Below are positions 32,073 to 40,525 of a stretch of 64,000 nucleotides of DNA, piece by piece. Each line of letters opens with the position of its first letter. The stretch's first letter is position 1. A program made the translations under genes and the position numbers. Source of the stretch: an uncultured Alphaproteobacteria bacterium (GTDB taxonomy: Bacteria; Pseudomonadota; Alphaproteobacteria; HIMB59); the NCBI GenBank assembly GCA_902557145.1, contig CACDYZ010000006.1, forward strand, positions 1-64,000, written 5' to 3'. Below the pieces are notes generated by a model. The model was not told where the DNA came from, did no database searches, and saw nothing but the letters and a program-made list of their open reading frames with translations.

Positions 32073-32958
32073 TCTTAAAATTGTATTTTGCATACATTAA
32101 TTGAAAAATAACTATTGGAAAAACTAGAATTACAATTCCTGACATTGCAAGTGCGCTAGCAACAGGCCAATCTCTATTAACAAAAAATTCATCCCAAATT
32201 ATTTTTCCAAAATAAAGTTTATCACTACCCCCTAACATCTCTGGAATTACAAATTCTCCAACCACTGGTATAAAAACTAACATACTGCCCGCAATGATAC
32301 CTGGTAATGATAAAGGTAGGATTACTTTTAAAAATGTATTTATAGGTTTTGCTCCTAAATCATTAGCAGCATCAATCAAGTTTAAATCAAACTTAACTAA
32401 ATATCCATATAGTGGCAAAATCATGAATGGTAGATATGTGTAAACTACTCCTAAAATTACCGCATAGTGGTTATGTAGCATTGATATAGGCTCAGTTATA
32501 AAACCTAAATGTATGAGAATGGAATTAATAATACCAGAACCTTGAAGCAAAACTTTCCAAGCATATACTCTTAAAAGAAATGAAGTCCAAAATGGAATGA
32601 TAAGCAAAACTAAAAGAATGATCCTTATATTTGCTTGAGATTTAGCGACATAAAAAGCTATCGGATAGCCAATTAATAAACATAATATTGTTGATGTAAA
32701 AGCTAAGGACAATGAATTTAAGTAAGATCTGATATAAAAAGGATCTGAAAAAATAAAAAGGTAATTACTAAGTGTTGAGTCAATTTTAAATCCCTCTTCA
32801 GATAAGGAAAAAAGATCTCTATAAGGTGGCATGCCCCATTCAGATACAGATATTGAAATTTTAAAAATTAAAGCTAAGGGGATAAAGAAGAATAAAACAA
32901 GCCAAAAATAAGGGGTAAAAACGAACCAAAAATTTTGTTTTTTTAAGTATCTAATCAT
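32065..32958 (-). CDS. potH: spermidine/putrescine ABC transporter permease, PotH/PotB type
   Basis: The permease has about 297 residues with an N-terminal helix (FVFTPYFWLVLFFFIPLALI), a large periplasmic segment and five further helices. The EAA loop is LIDAANDLGAKPINTFLKVILPLSLPG. The ATG at 32958 overlaps the potG stop (ATGATTAG), fitting the same coupling as at potH-potI. Longer in-frame starts would run into potG. Confidence 0.88.
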   Translation of the reverse strand: MIRYLKKQNFWFVFTPYFWLVLFFFIPLALIFKISISVSEWGMPPYRDLFSLSEEGFKIDSTLSNYLFIFSDPFYIRSYLNSLSLAFTSTILCLLIGYPIAFYVAKSQANIRIILLVLLIIPFWTSFLLRVYAWKVLLQGSGIINSILIHLGFITEPISMLHNHYAVILGVVYTYLPFMILPLYGYLVKFDLNLIDAANDLGAKPINTFLKVILPLSLPGIIAGSMLVFIPVVGEFVIPEMLGGSDKLYFGKIIWDEFFVNRDWPVASALAMSGIVILVFPIVIFQLMYAKYNFKNE

Positions 32959-34009
32959 TAAACAAAAATATTGATGAATCATTGAATTTAAATTCAACTT
33001 TATCATCCCACTTAATTTGTAGATTATCTGAAACTAAACTATTTTGCATAAATGAGTAAAATTGAATTCCATTTACTTCAATCAAGTATTTAGTATAACT
33101 ACCCAGATAAGCTACCTCTTTTACAATACCAACATTTGAGTTATCAGATTGATTTTCAATTTTTTTAATATTAATTTTTTCAGGTCGTATTAAACATTTA
33201 TGAAAATTTTTATTATTATTAATATTTTTAATTTCATAATTTAACTCTTCAATTATTATTTGATTATCTTTGTTTAGAATATGAAATATATTTGCTGTAC
33301 CTATAAAATTTGCAATATATGTATTCTTAGGTTTTTCATAAATTTCAACAGGGTTTCCAACTTGGAGAATTTCGCCATTTTGCATAATAGCCATTCTGTC
33401 AGATAATGAAATTGCCTCCTCCTGGTCATGTGTAACAATAATAAATGTAATACCTAATTTATTCTGCAAGTTAACTAACTCGAATTGCGTTTGAATTCTT
33501 AGTTGTTTGTCTAGCGCAGCAAGTGGTTCATCTAATAAAAGTAATTTTGGTTTTTTAACTAAACACCTTGCTAATGCAACACGTTGTTGTTGGCCACCAG
33601 ATATTTCATTCACTTTTCTTTCCTCTAGGCCGTTTAACTCTAATAAATTTAAAATTTCATTGACACGATTATTGATTTCTTGCTTTGAAAAACTTTCCTC
33701 TTTTAGTCCAAATTTGATGTTATTAGTTACATTAAGATGAGGGAATAAAGCATAATTTTGAAACATTATATTTAGTGGTCTTATGTATGGAGGAAGGTTA
33801 GTAATATCATTTCCTTCAAGTAATATTTTTCCCTGATCAGGTTTTTCAAAACCAGCAATAATTCTTAAAAGGGTCGATTTTCCACAACCTGATGAACCAA
33901 GCAGACTAAATATTTCAGATTTTTCTATTTTTAGATTAACTCTATCTAATGCCAAGATATCACCAAATCTTTTAGTTACATCTATTATTTCTAAGAAAGA
34001 ATTTGACAT
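32951..34009 (-). CDS. potG: spermidine/putrescine ABC transporter ATPase, PotG/PotA type
   Basis: The ATPase has about 352 residues: Walker A GSSGCGKSTLLR near residue 40, ABC signature ISGGQQQRVALARC near 136, Walker B PKLLLLDEPLAALD, switch His in IIVTHDQEEA, and a C-terminal TOBE domain (CLIRPEKINIK). It energises import by PotH and PotI. I choose the ATG at 34009 (MSNSFLEI); the upstream in-frame start would lie inside the potF-potG hairpin. Confidence 0.9.
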   Translation of the reverse strand: MSNSFLEIIDVTKRFGDILALDRVNLKIEKSEIFSLLGSSGCGKSTLLRIIAGFEKPDQGKILLEGNDITNLPPYIRPLNIMFQNYALFPHLNVTNNIKFGLKEESFSKQEINNRVNEILNLLELNGLEERKVNEISGGQQQRVALARCLVKKPKLLLLDEPLAALDKQLRIQTQFELVNLQNKLGITFIIVTHDQEEAISLSDRMAIMQNGEILQVGNPVEIYEKPKNTYIANFIGTANIFHILNKDNQIIIEELNYEIKNINNNKNFHKCLIRPEKINIKKIENQSDNSNVGIVKEVAYLGSYTKYLIEVNGIQFYSFMQNSLVSDNLQIKWDDKVEFKFNDSSIFLFND

Positions 34010-34019
34010 GAAAGTTAGT

Positions 34020-34053
34020 TTAAGGCGCAACTTGACACCAAGTTGCGCCTTAA
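34020..34053 (-). repeat. perfect 15-bp intercistronic hairpin between potF and potG
   Basis: A 15-base arm (TTAAGGCGCAACTTG) pairs perfectly with its reverse complement across a four-base loop. It begins seven bases after the potF stop and ends ten bases before the potG ATG. No T run follows, so it is not a classical terminator. Hairpins after the binding-protein gene of ABC transporter operons often protect the upstream mRNA and raise binding-protein yield over the membrane parts. Confidence 0.85.
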
Positions 34054-34060
34054 AATTAAT

Positions 34061-35128
34061 TTATTGAGTAGCTTTAAAGCTATTAAATACTCTTGAAGAT
34101 ATTCTGGACTTTTGAGGTGAGTCTGCGGTATCTGCAAATAATTTAGTTAAAGTTTCCTCTGTAGGATAAATTGCTGGATCTGAGAGAATTTCAGGGTCTA
34201 TCAGTCCTTCGGTTGTGTTGGCAACTAAATTAGGATTGGAGTACCAAACATAATTAGTAATTTCGGCAACAACTTCTGGTCTTAAAATATAGTCAATGAA
34301 TTTATGAGCATTTTCTACATTTTTAGCATCTGCTGGTATTCCCATCATATCAAACCAAATAACAGTCCCCTCGTTAGGAATTGAATACCAAACTTCTTCA
34401 ATTTCTTCATATGCTGCTATGAAAACATCACCTGACCAACCAATTGCTAAACATATTTCACCGTTGGCTAAATCATCTATGTATTGAGATGAGTCAAAGT
34501 ACTTAATATATGGTCTAATTTGATTTAATAAGTCTAAAGCTTCTTGATTAGCTTTAGTATTTTCTGTATTTGGATCATGACCTAGATAATTGAGTGCAAT
34601 TTCTACAATCTCACTTGGTGCATCTAAAAAAGCAACACCGCAGTCCTCATATTTAGAAATTTCATTTACATCAAATATGATATCCCAGGACTCAACATCT
34701 CCACCTCTTTCTTCAACAGCGGCAACGTTATAACCAATACCAGTTGTTCCATACATATAATTTACAGAGTAATCACCACCGGGGTCATGAGCATCTGTTT
34801 TTTCTAAAACACTTGGATCTAAATTTTTAAGATTTGGAATCATACTTTTATCTAGTTTTTGAAAAACTCCAGCTTTAATCTGATTTTCCATAAAAGATCC
34901 TGAGGGAACGACCAAGTCATAGCCACTTCCTCCAGCTAAAAGCTTAGCTTCTAAAACTTCATTAGAGTCAAAAACATCGTAAGTTACATCAATACCAGTT
35001 TCTTCCTCAAAGTTTGCAATGGTATCTTCTGCTATATAATCTGACCAATTATATATAAATAACTCTTCTTTAGCGCTTAAACTCATAGGAAGCATTAAGA
35101 CTAAAAGAGTTGTTAGAAATTTATTCAT
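34061..35128 (-). CDS. potF: periplasmic spermidine/putrescine-binding protein, PotF/PotD type
   Basis: The protein has about 355 residues and a signal peptide (MNKFLTTLLVLMLPMSLSAKE). The mature start ELFIYNWSDYIAEDTIANFE and the YDLVVPSGSFM segment are typical of the family; AIGWSGDVF is a ligand-contact region. The start at 35128 is set by the strong GAGGAGAGG ribosome-binding site just upstream; a longer frame would include it. It binds putrescine or spermidine outside the inner membrane for PotGHI. A perfect hairpin follows the stop. Confidence 0.9.
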   Translation of the reverse strand: MNKFLTTLLVLMLPMSLSAKEELFIYNWSDYIAEDTIANFEEETGIDVTYDVFDSNEVLEAKLLAGGSGYDLVVPSGSFMENQIKAGVFQKLDKSMIPNLKNLDPSVLEKTDAHDPGGDYSVNYMYGTTGIGYNVAAVEERGGDVESWDIIFDVNEISKYEDCGVAFLDAPSEIVEIALNYLGHDPNTENTKANQEALDLLNQIRPYIKYFDSSQYIDDLANGEICLAIGWSGDVFIAAYEEIEEVWYSIPNEGTVIWFDMMGIPADAKNVENAHKFIDYILRPEVVAEITNYVWYSNPNLVANTTEGLIDPEILSDPAIYPTEETLTKLFADTADSPQKSRISSRVFNSFKATQ

Positions 35129-35179
35129 ATTACCTCTCCTCTTCATTTAAGTAGTAATAAAATAATATGATAGTTTTAG

Positions 35180-36037
35180 TTAAAAATCACAAATATTTTT
35201 GTATAGGTCTGGTCTTCGGTCTCTAAAATTACCCCAAGATTGGCGATATTTAGTTATCTCAGAAAAATTAAAATTTTTAAATACAAAACCTTCCTCTTCT
35301 TTATTCATTTCAATTTCAATATTACCCAAATGATTAGCAATAAAAGAACTGCCATAAAAAGTAACGGAAATTGAACCCTCTACCTCTGTGCCAATTCTAT
35401 TAGATGCAATAACAGGAATTTGATTTGCAGCTGCATGTCCCCTCATAACATTTTGCCAGTGATCTTTTGAGTCTAATAAAGGGTCCTGAGGTTCAGAACC
35501 AATCGCAGTAGGAAATAATAAAATATCTGCACCAGATAAAGTCATTGACCTAGCACACTCTGGAAACCATTGATCCCAACATATTCCACAGCCAATATTT
35601 CCAAACTTAGTTTTAAAAACCTTAAAACCTGTATCTCCAGGTTCAAAGTAAAATTTTTCATTGTATCCAGGTCCTTCAGGTATATGAGACTTACGGTAAA
35701 GCTCACTTAATTTTCCATCAGAGTTAATTAAGACCAAAGAATTAAAAAAATTTCTATCTTTTTTCTCAAAGAAACTAACTGGTATTACCATATTGTGGCT
35801 TTTGCAAAAATTTGAGAATGTTTCAAATAATTTATTATTTGGAAATTCAATAGCATAATCAAAAAACTTTTCATCTTGTGTTGAACAAAAATACTCACTT
35901 TGAAATAACTCCTGTAAGAGAAAAATATTAACTTTTTGTTTTGATGCCTCACCAGCCAAATAAAGTGCTTTATTGATATTAGCTTCTTTGTCTTCTTTTA
36001 TTGACTTAAATTGGGATACTGCAACGTTTACATTCAT
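35180..36037 (-). CDS. aguB: N-carbamoylputrescine amidase
   Basis: The 285-residue nitrilase-family protein has the catalytic triad in order: Glu in FLLQELFQSEYF near residue 42, Lys in YRKSHIPEGPGYNEKFYF near 115 and Cys in GNIGCGICWDQWFPE near 150. The HIPEGPGYNEKFYFEPGD block is specific to the AguB subgroup. It cleaves N-carbamoylputrescine to putrescine, CO2 and ammonia. Its ATG overlaps the aguA stop (ATGA). Confidence 0.93.
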   Translation of the reverse strand: MNVNVAVSQFKSIKEDKEANINKALYLAGEASKQKVNIFLLQELFQSEYFCSTQDEKFFDYAIEFPNNKLFETFSNFCKSHNMVIPVSFFEKKDRNFFNSLVLINSDGKLSELYRKSHIPEGPGYNEKFYFEPGDTGFKVFKTKFGNIGCGICWDQWFPECARSMTLSGADILLFPTAIGSEPQDPLLDSKDHWQNVMRGHAAANQIPVIASNRIGTEVEGSISVTFYGSSFIANHLGNIEIEMNKEEEGFVFKNFNFSEITKYRQSWGNFRDRRPDLYKNICDF

Positions 36038-37017
36038 AATTTTGGAACATTCATGGTAATGCAGTGTAAATTTCCACCACCGTAATTAATATTTGCTGAC
36101 TCTATCATTTCAATTTTTTTGTTATTAAATAATGATTTAAAGATATCATAAACCTCCTCATCTTCTTTTACATTAAATTTTGGAATGAATATTGTATTTT
36201 TAGTAGAATAGAAATTTATATATGATGCAACGAGTTTTTTATTATGTATAATTTTATTTGAAGGTAGTGGTATCTCAATAATTTTTAAATTATTTACTGT
36301 CAATGATAGCTTACTATTTAAAATTAAATTTGCTTCAGTTAGAGATTTATAATCAAATGTCGTTTGTTCATTACTTTTTGCGATAAGATATCTCTGATCA
36401 CCTATTGGACAAAAAATATTATCTATATGGCCATCAGTATCATCACCCTCCAGCCCCGTTGGAAGCCAAATTATCGAGTTCAAATCAAATAATGTTGTAA
36501 GTTTTTCCTCAATAATATTTTTTTTAGGGTTGGACCTATTTGGATTCAAAAGCACGCTTTCAGTTGTAAATAAATTACCATTTTCATCATATGTTATTGC
36601 GCCACCTTCTAATGTTAAATCAATTTTTTTAATTGGGAGCTTTAATTGACTTGAAATAAATTCTGATAACTTATTATCATTTTCATAATTAGGGTATTTA
36701 CCGTAACCATTAAAATTAAAAGAATAACTCTCTAATCTTCCATTATTTTTATAAAAAATTGGTGCAATATCTCTCATCCAGGAGTCATCTAAATTGGTTT
36801 GAGTGATATTAATTTTTGAATTTGATATGATTTGTAGGCATTCCTTAAAGTCAGAAGAATTACAATAAATTTCAACCTGTTCATCATCTGAAATTTGATT
36901 TGCAAAATTAGCTATTTCTAACCTAGCATCTTCAATAACAGGCCCGTATAAATCTTTATTACATGGCCAAGCAATAAGGCACTTCTCATGGTCCTTCCAC
37001 TCAGGAATTAATTTCAT
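36034..37017 (-). CDS. aguA: agmatine deiminase
   Basis: The 327-residue guanidine-modifying enzyme shows DSWMRDIAPIFY near residue 81, the catalytic His in GDDTDGHIDNIFCP near 195, and the nucleophile Cys in YGGGNLHCITMN near the C terminus. It converts agmatine to N-carbamoylputrescine and ammonia. Together with aguB and the downstream transporter it forms an agmatine/putrescine operon. The only upstream DNA is 48 bases shared with the divergent saccharopine dehydrogenase gene. Confidence 0.94.
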   Translation of the reverse strand: MKLIPEWKDHEKCLIAWPCNKDLYGPVIEDARLEIANFANQISDDEQVEIYCNSSDFKECLQIISNSKINITQTNLDDSWMRDIAPIFYKNNGRLESYSFNFNGYGKYPNYENDNKLSEFISSQLKLPIKKIDLTLEGGAITYDENGNLFTTESVLLNPNRSNPKKNIIEEKLTTLFDLNSIIWLPTGLEGDDTDGHIDNIFCPIGDQRYLIAKSNEQTTFDYKSLTEANLILNSKLSLTVNNLKIIEIPLPSNKIIHNKKLVASYINFYSTKNTIFIPKFNVKEDEEVYDIFKSLFNNKKIEMIESANINYGGGNLHCITMNVPKL

Positions 37018-37018
37018 C

Positions 37019-37034
37019 TTGTAATTTTATACAA
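37019..37034. promoter_or_regulatory. inverted repeat TTGTA-N6-TACAA in the aguA/SDH divergent region
   Basis: The palindrome lies two bases upstream of the aguA ATG in the 48-base gap between divergent amine-catabolism genes. In aguA sense it contains TATAAA, which could be a -10 element giving a nearly leaderless transcript. It could also be an operator. Short AT-rich palindromes occur by chance. Confidence 0.3.
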
Positions 37035-37065
37035 ATTTATCCAGAATTATTCTAAATTCTTAAAA

Positions 37066-38178
37066 ATGATCTTTAATAAAATTCATTGGCTTGGTGTAGG
37101 CTTATCTTCTCCACCAGGGGTATTATATCTTCATGAAAAAGGACATGATCTAGAGGTATGGAATCGATCTGTTGATAAAGCCAGTAAACTTTTAAATAAT
37201 AGATTAATAATTAATCATCTTAACTTTGATGATTTAAAAAAAGATTTGAAAGCTAACGACATTATAGTTTCAATGTTACCAGCTAGCATGCACTATGATG
37301 TAGCTAAACTTGCTATTTATAAGAAATGTCATTTAATCACATCTAGTTACTTTGATAACAAATACGCTGAATTAGAGACACAATTCATAAAAAATAATTG
37401 TCTTTTTTTAAACGAAACTGGATTAGACCCAGGGATAGATCATCTTTTATCACACAAACTATTTCATCAATTTAAAAAAAGTATCTCACCTCCATTAGTT
37501 GATGAAATATCAATATTAAGTATGTGTGGTGGGTTCCCTCTTATTCCTAATAAATTTAAGTATAAGTTTAGTTGGTCCCCACTAGGTGTTTTAAGAGCAT
37601 TGAATACACCTTGTAAATTTATAAAAAACTATAAAGAAGAGACATCAGATAAAGCATTTAGACAAATATCTAGAATGAATTTTAATGGAGAGGAATTTGA
37701 AATTTACCCAAATAGGGACTCTACCCCGTATTTAGAAGAATATTTATCAAAAGAGTATATTGATAAAGTTAAAAACTTTCAAAGAGGCACTATTAGATTA
37801 AAAGGATGGTCTAAAGAATGGAATAAAATTTTTTTAAAATTAGATGAAAACTCTAATTTAGAAAAAATATCCTCAGAGCTGTGGTACAAAAATAAATATC
37901 AAACTAATGAAAAAGATAGAATTCTTCTATTTGTTAGATTTTTTGCAAAATATCAAAATAAAATTGTTTATGATAAAACACTTTATATTGATGAGTCGAG
38001 AAATATAGAAAACTCTGCTATGTCTCAATGTGTATCTTTAACAATGGTGTCAGTAATAGAGTGTTTAATCAAAAATAATATAAAACCAGGTATTAGTAGA
38101 ATATTTAATGAAATTAACAGAGTTGATTTTATTTTAGATAAACTAAATAACTTTGGTATTAAAATAAAAGAAATATGA
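37066..38178 (+). CDS. saccharopine dehydrogenase (glutamate-forming), bacterial LYS9 type
   Basis: The 370-residue protein starts with a dinucleotide-binding segment (IHWLGVGLSSPPGVLYLHEKG), then VWNRSVDKASKLL, IIVSMLPASMHYDVAKLAI and LNETGLDPGIDHLLSHKL, the saccharopine dehydrogenase family order. It would oxidise saccharopine to glutamate and alpha-aminoadipate semialdehyde. The next gene, overlapping by ATGA, is the matching lysine-ketoglutarate reductase, which strongly supports the role. Confidence 0.85.
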   Translation: MIFNKIHWLGVGLSSPPGVLYLHEKGHDLEVWNRSVDKASKLLNNRLIINHLNFDDLKKDLKANDIIVSMLPASMHYDVAKLAIYKKCHLITSSYFDNKYAELETQFIKNNCLFLNETGLDPGIDHLLSHKLFHQFKKSISPPLVDEISILSMCGGFPLIPNKFKYKFSWSPLGVLRALNTPCKFIKNYKEETSDKAFRQISRMNFNGEEFEIYPNRDSTPYLEEYLSKEYIDKVKNFQRGTIRLKGWSKEWNKIFLKLDENSNLEKISSELWYKNKYQTNEKDRILLFVRFFAKYQNKIVYDKTLYIDESRNIENSAMSQCVSLTMVSVIECLIKNNIKPGISRIFNEINRVDFILDKLNNFGIKIKEI

Positions 38179-39278
38179 ATATTTGTATACTCAAAGAGTC
38201 AAGGAAGAATGAATATAGAGTACCCTTAGTACCTAAAGATATTGAGGAACTCATAAAGAATAATTCTAAATTAAAATTCTTTATAGAGCCCTCTAATCAA
38301 AGAGTAATAAAAGATAGGCAATATTTTTCTGTTGGTTGTAAAAAATATAATTCACAAAAGATTGATTTATTTTTATCAATCAAAGAGATTAATTTAGCTT
38401 CAATAAAAAAAAATCAAAATTACATGATGTTTTCTCACACAATTAAAGGTCAAAAATATAATATGCCATTGCTAAAGAAAATACTCAAAAATAATTGCTC
38501 ACTAATAGACTATGAGCTTTTAAGAAATACTTATGGTTTAAGAAGCATAGGCTTTGGTTGGCATGCTGGAATTATGGGTGCCTATCTAACCCTAAGTAAA
38601 TTTTTGAAAATAAAAAAAAATAAAAATATAACTTTCACGATAAAAGAAATAATTGGGTCTTTTAAAAATAAAGATTTTGGCAATACTAAAATTCTTATCA
38701 CAGGGAATGGATTAGTATCAAAGGGGGCTCAATTTTTTCTTAATAGGATTGGAATAAAAAGAAATAAAAAAACTAATCAACCCTATTTTAGTGTTTTAGA
38801 ACCAAAAGATTACTATCAAAGAATTGATAGAAAATTTTCTGATAAAGATCTCATTCTTCGAAAAGGTTCTTATAGGTCGAATTTTAAGCAGTATATTGGA
38901 AAATACGATATTTTAATTTCTTGTCATTATTGGGATAAGAAATTTCCAAAACTATTCACTATTAAAGACATAGACAATGGTTTTTTCAAAATAATAGGAG
39001 ATATAACATGTGATATCAATGGATCTATTCCAACGACAATAAAAACAACCTCTTTGAAATCTCCTTACTATAAATACAAGGGAGTGGATGTTATGGCAGT
39101 AGACAACCTACCTAGTGCTTTACCTTTAGAATCCTCTGTTTATTTTAGTAATAAGTTAAAAAAACAACTACCAAAAATTTTAAATTCGATAAATAACGAT
39201 AGTGTAGAGAGTTATTTTATATCTAAGAAAGGATTTTTAAATTATCGTTACTTGAATTTAATTGACTACCTAATTTAA
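38175..39278 (+). CDS. lysine-ketoglutarate reductase (saccharopine dehydrogenase, lysine-forming)
   Basis: The 367-residue protein begins like the AlaDH/PNT N-terminal domain (ILKESRKNEYRVPLVPKDI). MMFSHTIKGQKYNMPLLKKI near residue 92, LIDYELLRNTYGLRSIGFG near 115 and the later GVDVMAVDNLPSALPLESS match the N-terminal half of the eukaryotic bifunctional AASS enzyme. It would condense lysine and 2-oxoglutarate to saccharopine. Here the two AASS activities are separate genes in the order SDH then LKR. Confidence 0.85.
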   Translation: MNICILKESRKNEYRVPLVPKDIEELIKNNSKLKFFIEPSNQRVIKDRQYFSVGCKKYNSQKIDLFLSIKEINLASIKKNQNYMMFSHTIKGQKYNMPLLKKILKNNCSLIDYELLRNTYGLRSIGFGWHAGIMGAYLTLSKFLKIKKNKNITFTIKEIIGSFKNKDFGNTKILITGNGLVSKGAQFFLNRIGIKRNKKTNQPYFSVLEPKDYYQRIDRKFSDKDLILRKGSYRSNFKQYIGKYDILISCHYWDKKFPKLFTIKDIDNGFFKIIGDITCDINGSIPTTIKTTSLKSPYYKYKGVDVMAVDNLPSALPLESSVYFSNKLKKQLPKILNSINNDSVESYFISKKGFLNYRYLNLIDYLI

Positions 39279-39869
39279 AATTAAATAAACACCAGTTGAA
39301 ATAAGTAGTATGGCAAAAAAGTATTCAAATATTTTTTTTAATAAAGTATTTGATATAAGATTTTTAATTAAGCTTCCAAATAAAGCCCATAAACTGATAC
39401 ACGGAAAACTTACTAACGAAGACATTAACCCTGTAAATATAACTGCAACCCATAAGTCTTCCTCTAGTGGCATAAAGCCAGATGCAGCTGTTATAGCTAT
39501 CGTCCATGCTTTTGGATTAATCCACTGAAATAAAGCTGCTTCATATATTTTTAGTGGTCTTCCTTTTTCTTTTTTATAATCCTTAATTGAACCAATCATT
39601 TTATAAGCTAAATAAATGAGGTAAAAAAAACACATCCATTTTAAGACAATTTGAAACTTAGGATTTTGAATTAAAATAAAACCTAATCCTGTACAAATTA
39701 AAGAAACTTGCAATGCATGACCAAGAGATATACCAGATATGTGTGGTAAAGATCTTTTAAAACCAAATTTTAGACCTGAAATAGTAAGCATGGCGTTATT
39801 CGGCCCAGGTGTTATAAACATAACTGTGTAGTAAGATACAATTGCAATGATTAATGCTGCGTCGATCAA
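39270..39869 (-). CDS. LysE/RhtB family amino-acid exporter
   Basis: The 199-residue inner-membrane protein has about six helices and the family N terminus with FITPGPNNAMLTISGLKFG near residue 18 and GISLGHALQVSL near 45; QWINPKAWTIAI near 113 is also typical. It may export lysine or another amino acid; its 3' end overlaps the lysine-catabolic LKR gene, which hints at lysine. It starts at TTG four bases after the gpmA stop and is probably cotranscribed with gpmA. Confidence 0.85.
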   Translation of the reverse strand: MIDAALIIAIVSYYTVMFITPGPNNAMLTISGLKFGFKRSLPHISGISLGHALQVSLICTGLGFILIQNPKFQIVLKWMCFFYLIYLAYKMIGSIKDYKKEKGRPLKIYEAALFQWINPKAWTIAITAASGFMPLEEDLWVAVIFTGLMSSLVSFPCISLWALFGSLIKNLISNTLLKKIFEYFFAILLISTGVYLILN

Positions 39870-39873
39870 TAAG

Positions 39874-40497
39874 TTAATTTTTTATTGTAAATTTATTATT
39901 TTCCATAATAACATGTATTGGCACTCCTGTTGAAAGTTCAACAGAATTAATATTACTGGAGTCATAAATATTCATTACAATTAGTAAGGCCCTTAAAGAA
40001 TTTCCATGTGCTGCTATCAATATATTATTGTTATCTGCGCTCTGGATAGCAGGGTTGATTGACTCTTCAAAATATATTTTTACTCTTCTGACTACATCCT
40101 CCAAACTCTCTCCATTAGGAGGTTGATCTGAATAACCTCTTCTCCATTTGTGAACTTGCTCTTCTCCAAATTTGTCAGCTGTTTCTTTTTTATTTAGACC
40201 AGTAAGATCACCATAATCTCTCTCATTTAACTTAATATCTGTTATTATTTTTCCCTCTCCGTATAAATGATCCCATTGATCAAGATTTTTGAGAATTATT
40301 TTAGCTGTTTCTTGCGCTCTTTTTAACTCACTAGTGAATACAATATCGAATTTAATATTTAAATTTTTGAAATTTTGTCCGGCTTTGTTTGCTTCGTCTA
40401 TACCTTGTTCAGATAATTCAATATTTTTGAAGCCAGTAAAAAGATTTAATTTATTCCACTCACTTTGCCCATGTCGAATTAATAAAATATTTTTCAT
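39874..40497 (-). CDS. gpmA: 2,3-bisphosphoglycerate-dependent phosphoglycerate mutase
   Basis: The 207-residue histidine phosphatase-family protein has the RHG motif in LLIRHGQSEWNKLNLFTGF at the N terminus, the acid in LNERDYGDLTGLNK near residue 90, RRGYSDQPPNGESLEDV near 115 and the second His in ILIAAHGNSLRAL near 160. It interconverts 3- and 2-phosphoglycerate in glycolysis and gluconeogenesis. It diverges from fumC across 28 bases. Confidence 0.95.
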   Translation of the reverse strand: MKNILLIRHGQSEWNKLNLFTGFKNIELSEQGIDEANKAGQNFKNLNIKFDIVFTSELKRAQETAKIILKNLDQWDHLYGEGKIITDIKLNERDYGDLTGLNKKETADKFGEEQVHKWRRGYSDQPPNGESLEDVVRRVKIYFEESINPAIQSADNNNILIAAHGNSLRALLIVMNIYDSSNINSVELSTGVPIHVIMENNKFTIKN

Positions 40498-40525
40498 TTA
40501 ATTTGATATATATTATTAATCATAC

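Noticed and set aside
35129-35146. Upstream ATG for potF giving six extra residues
   Set aside because: The extra codons are the GAGGAGAGG ribosome-binding site of the internal ATG, which starts a proper signal peptide.
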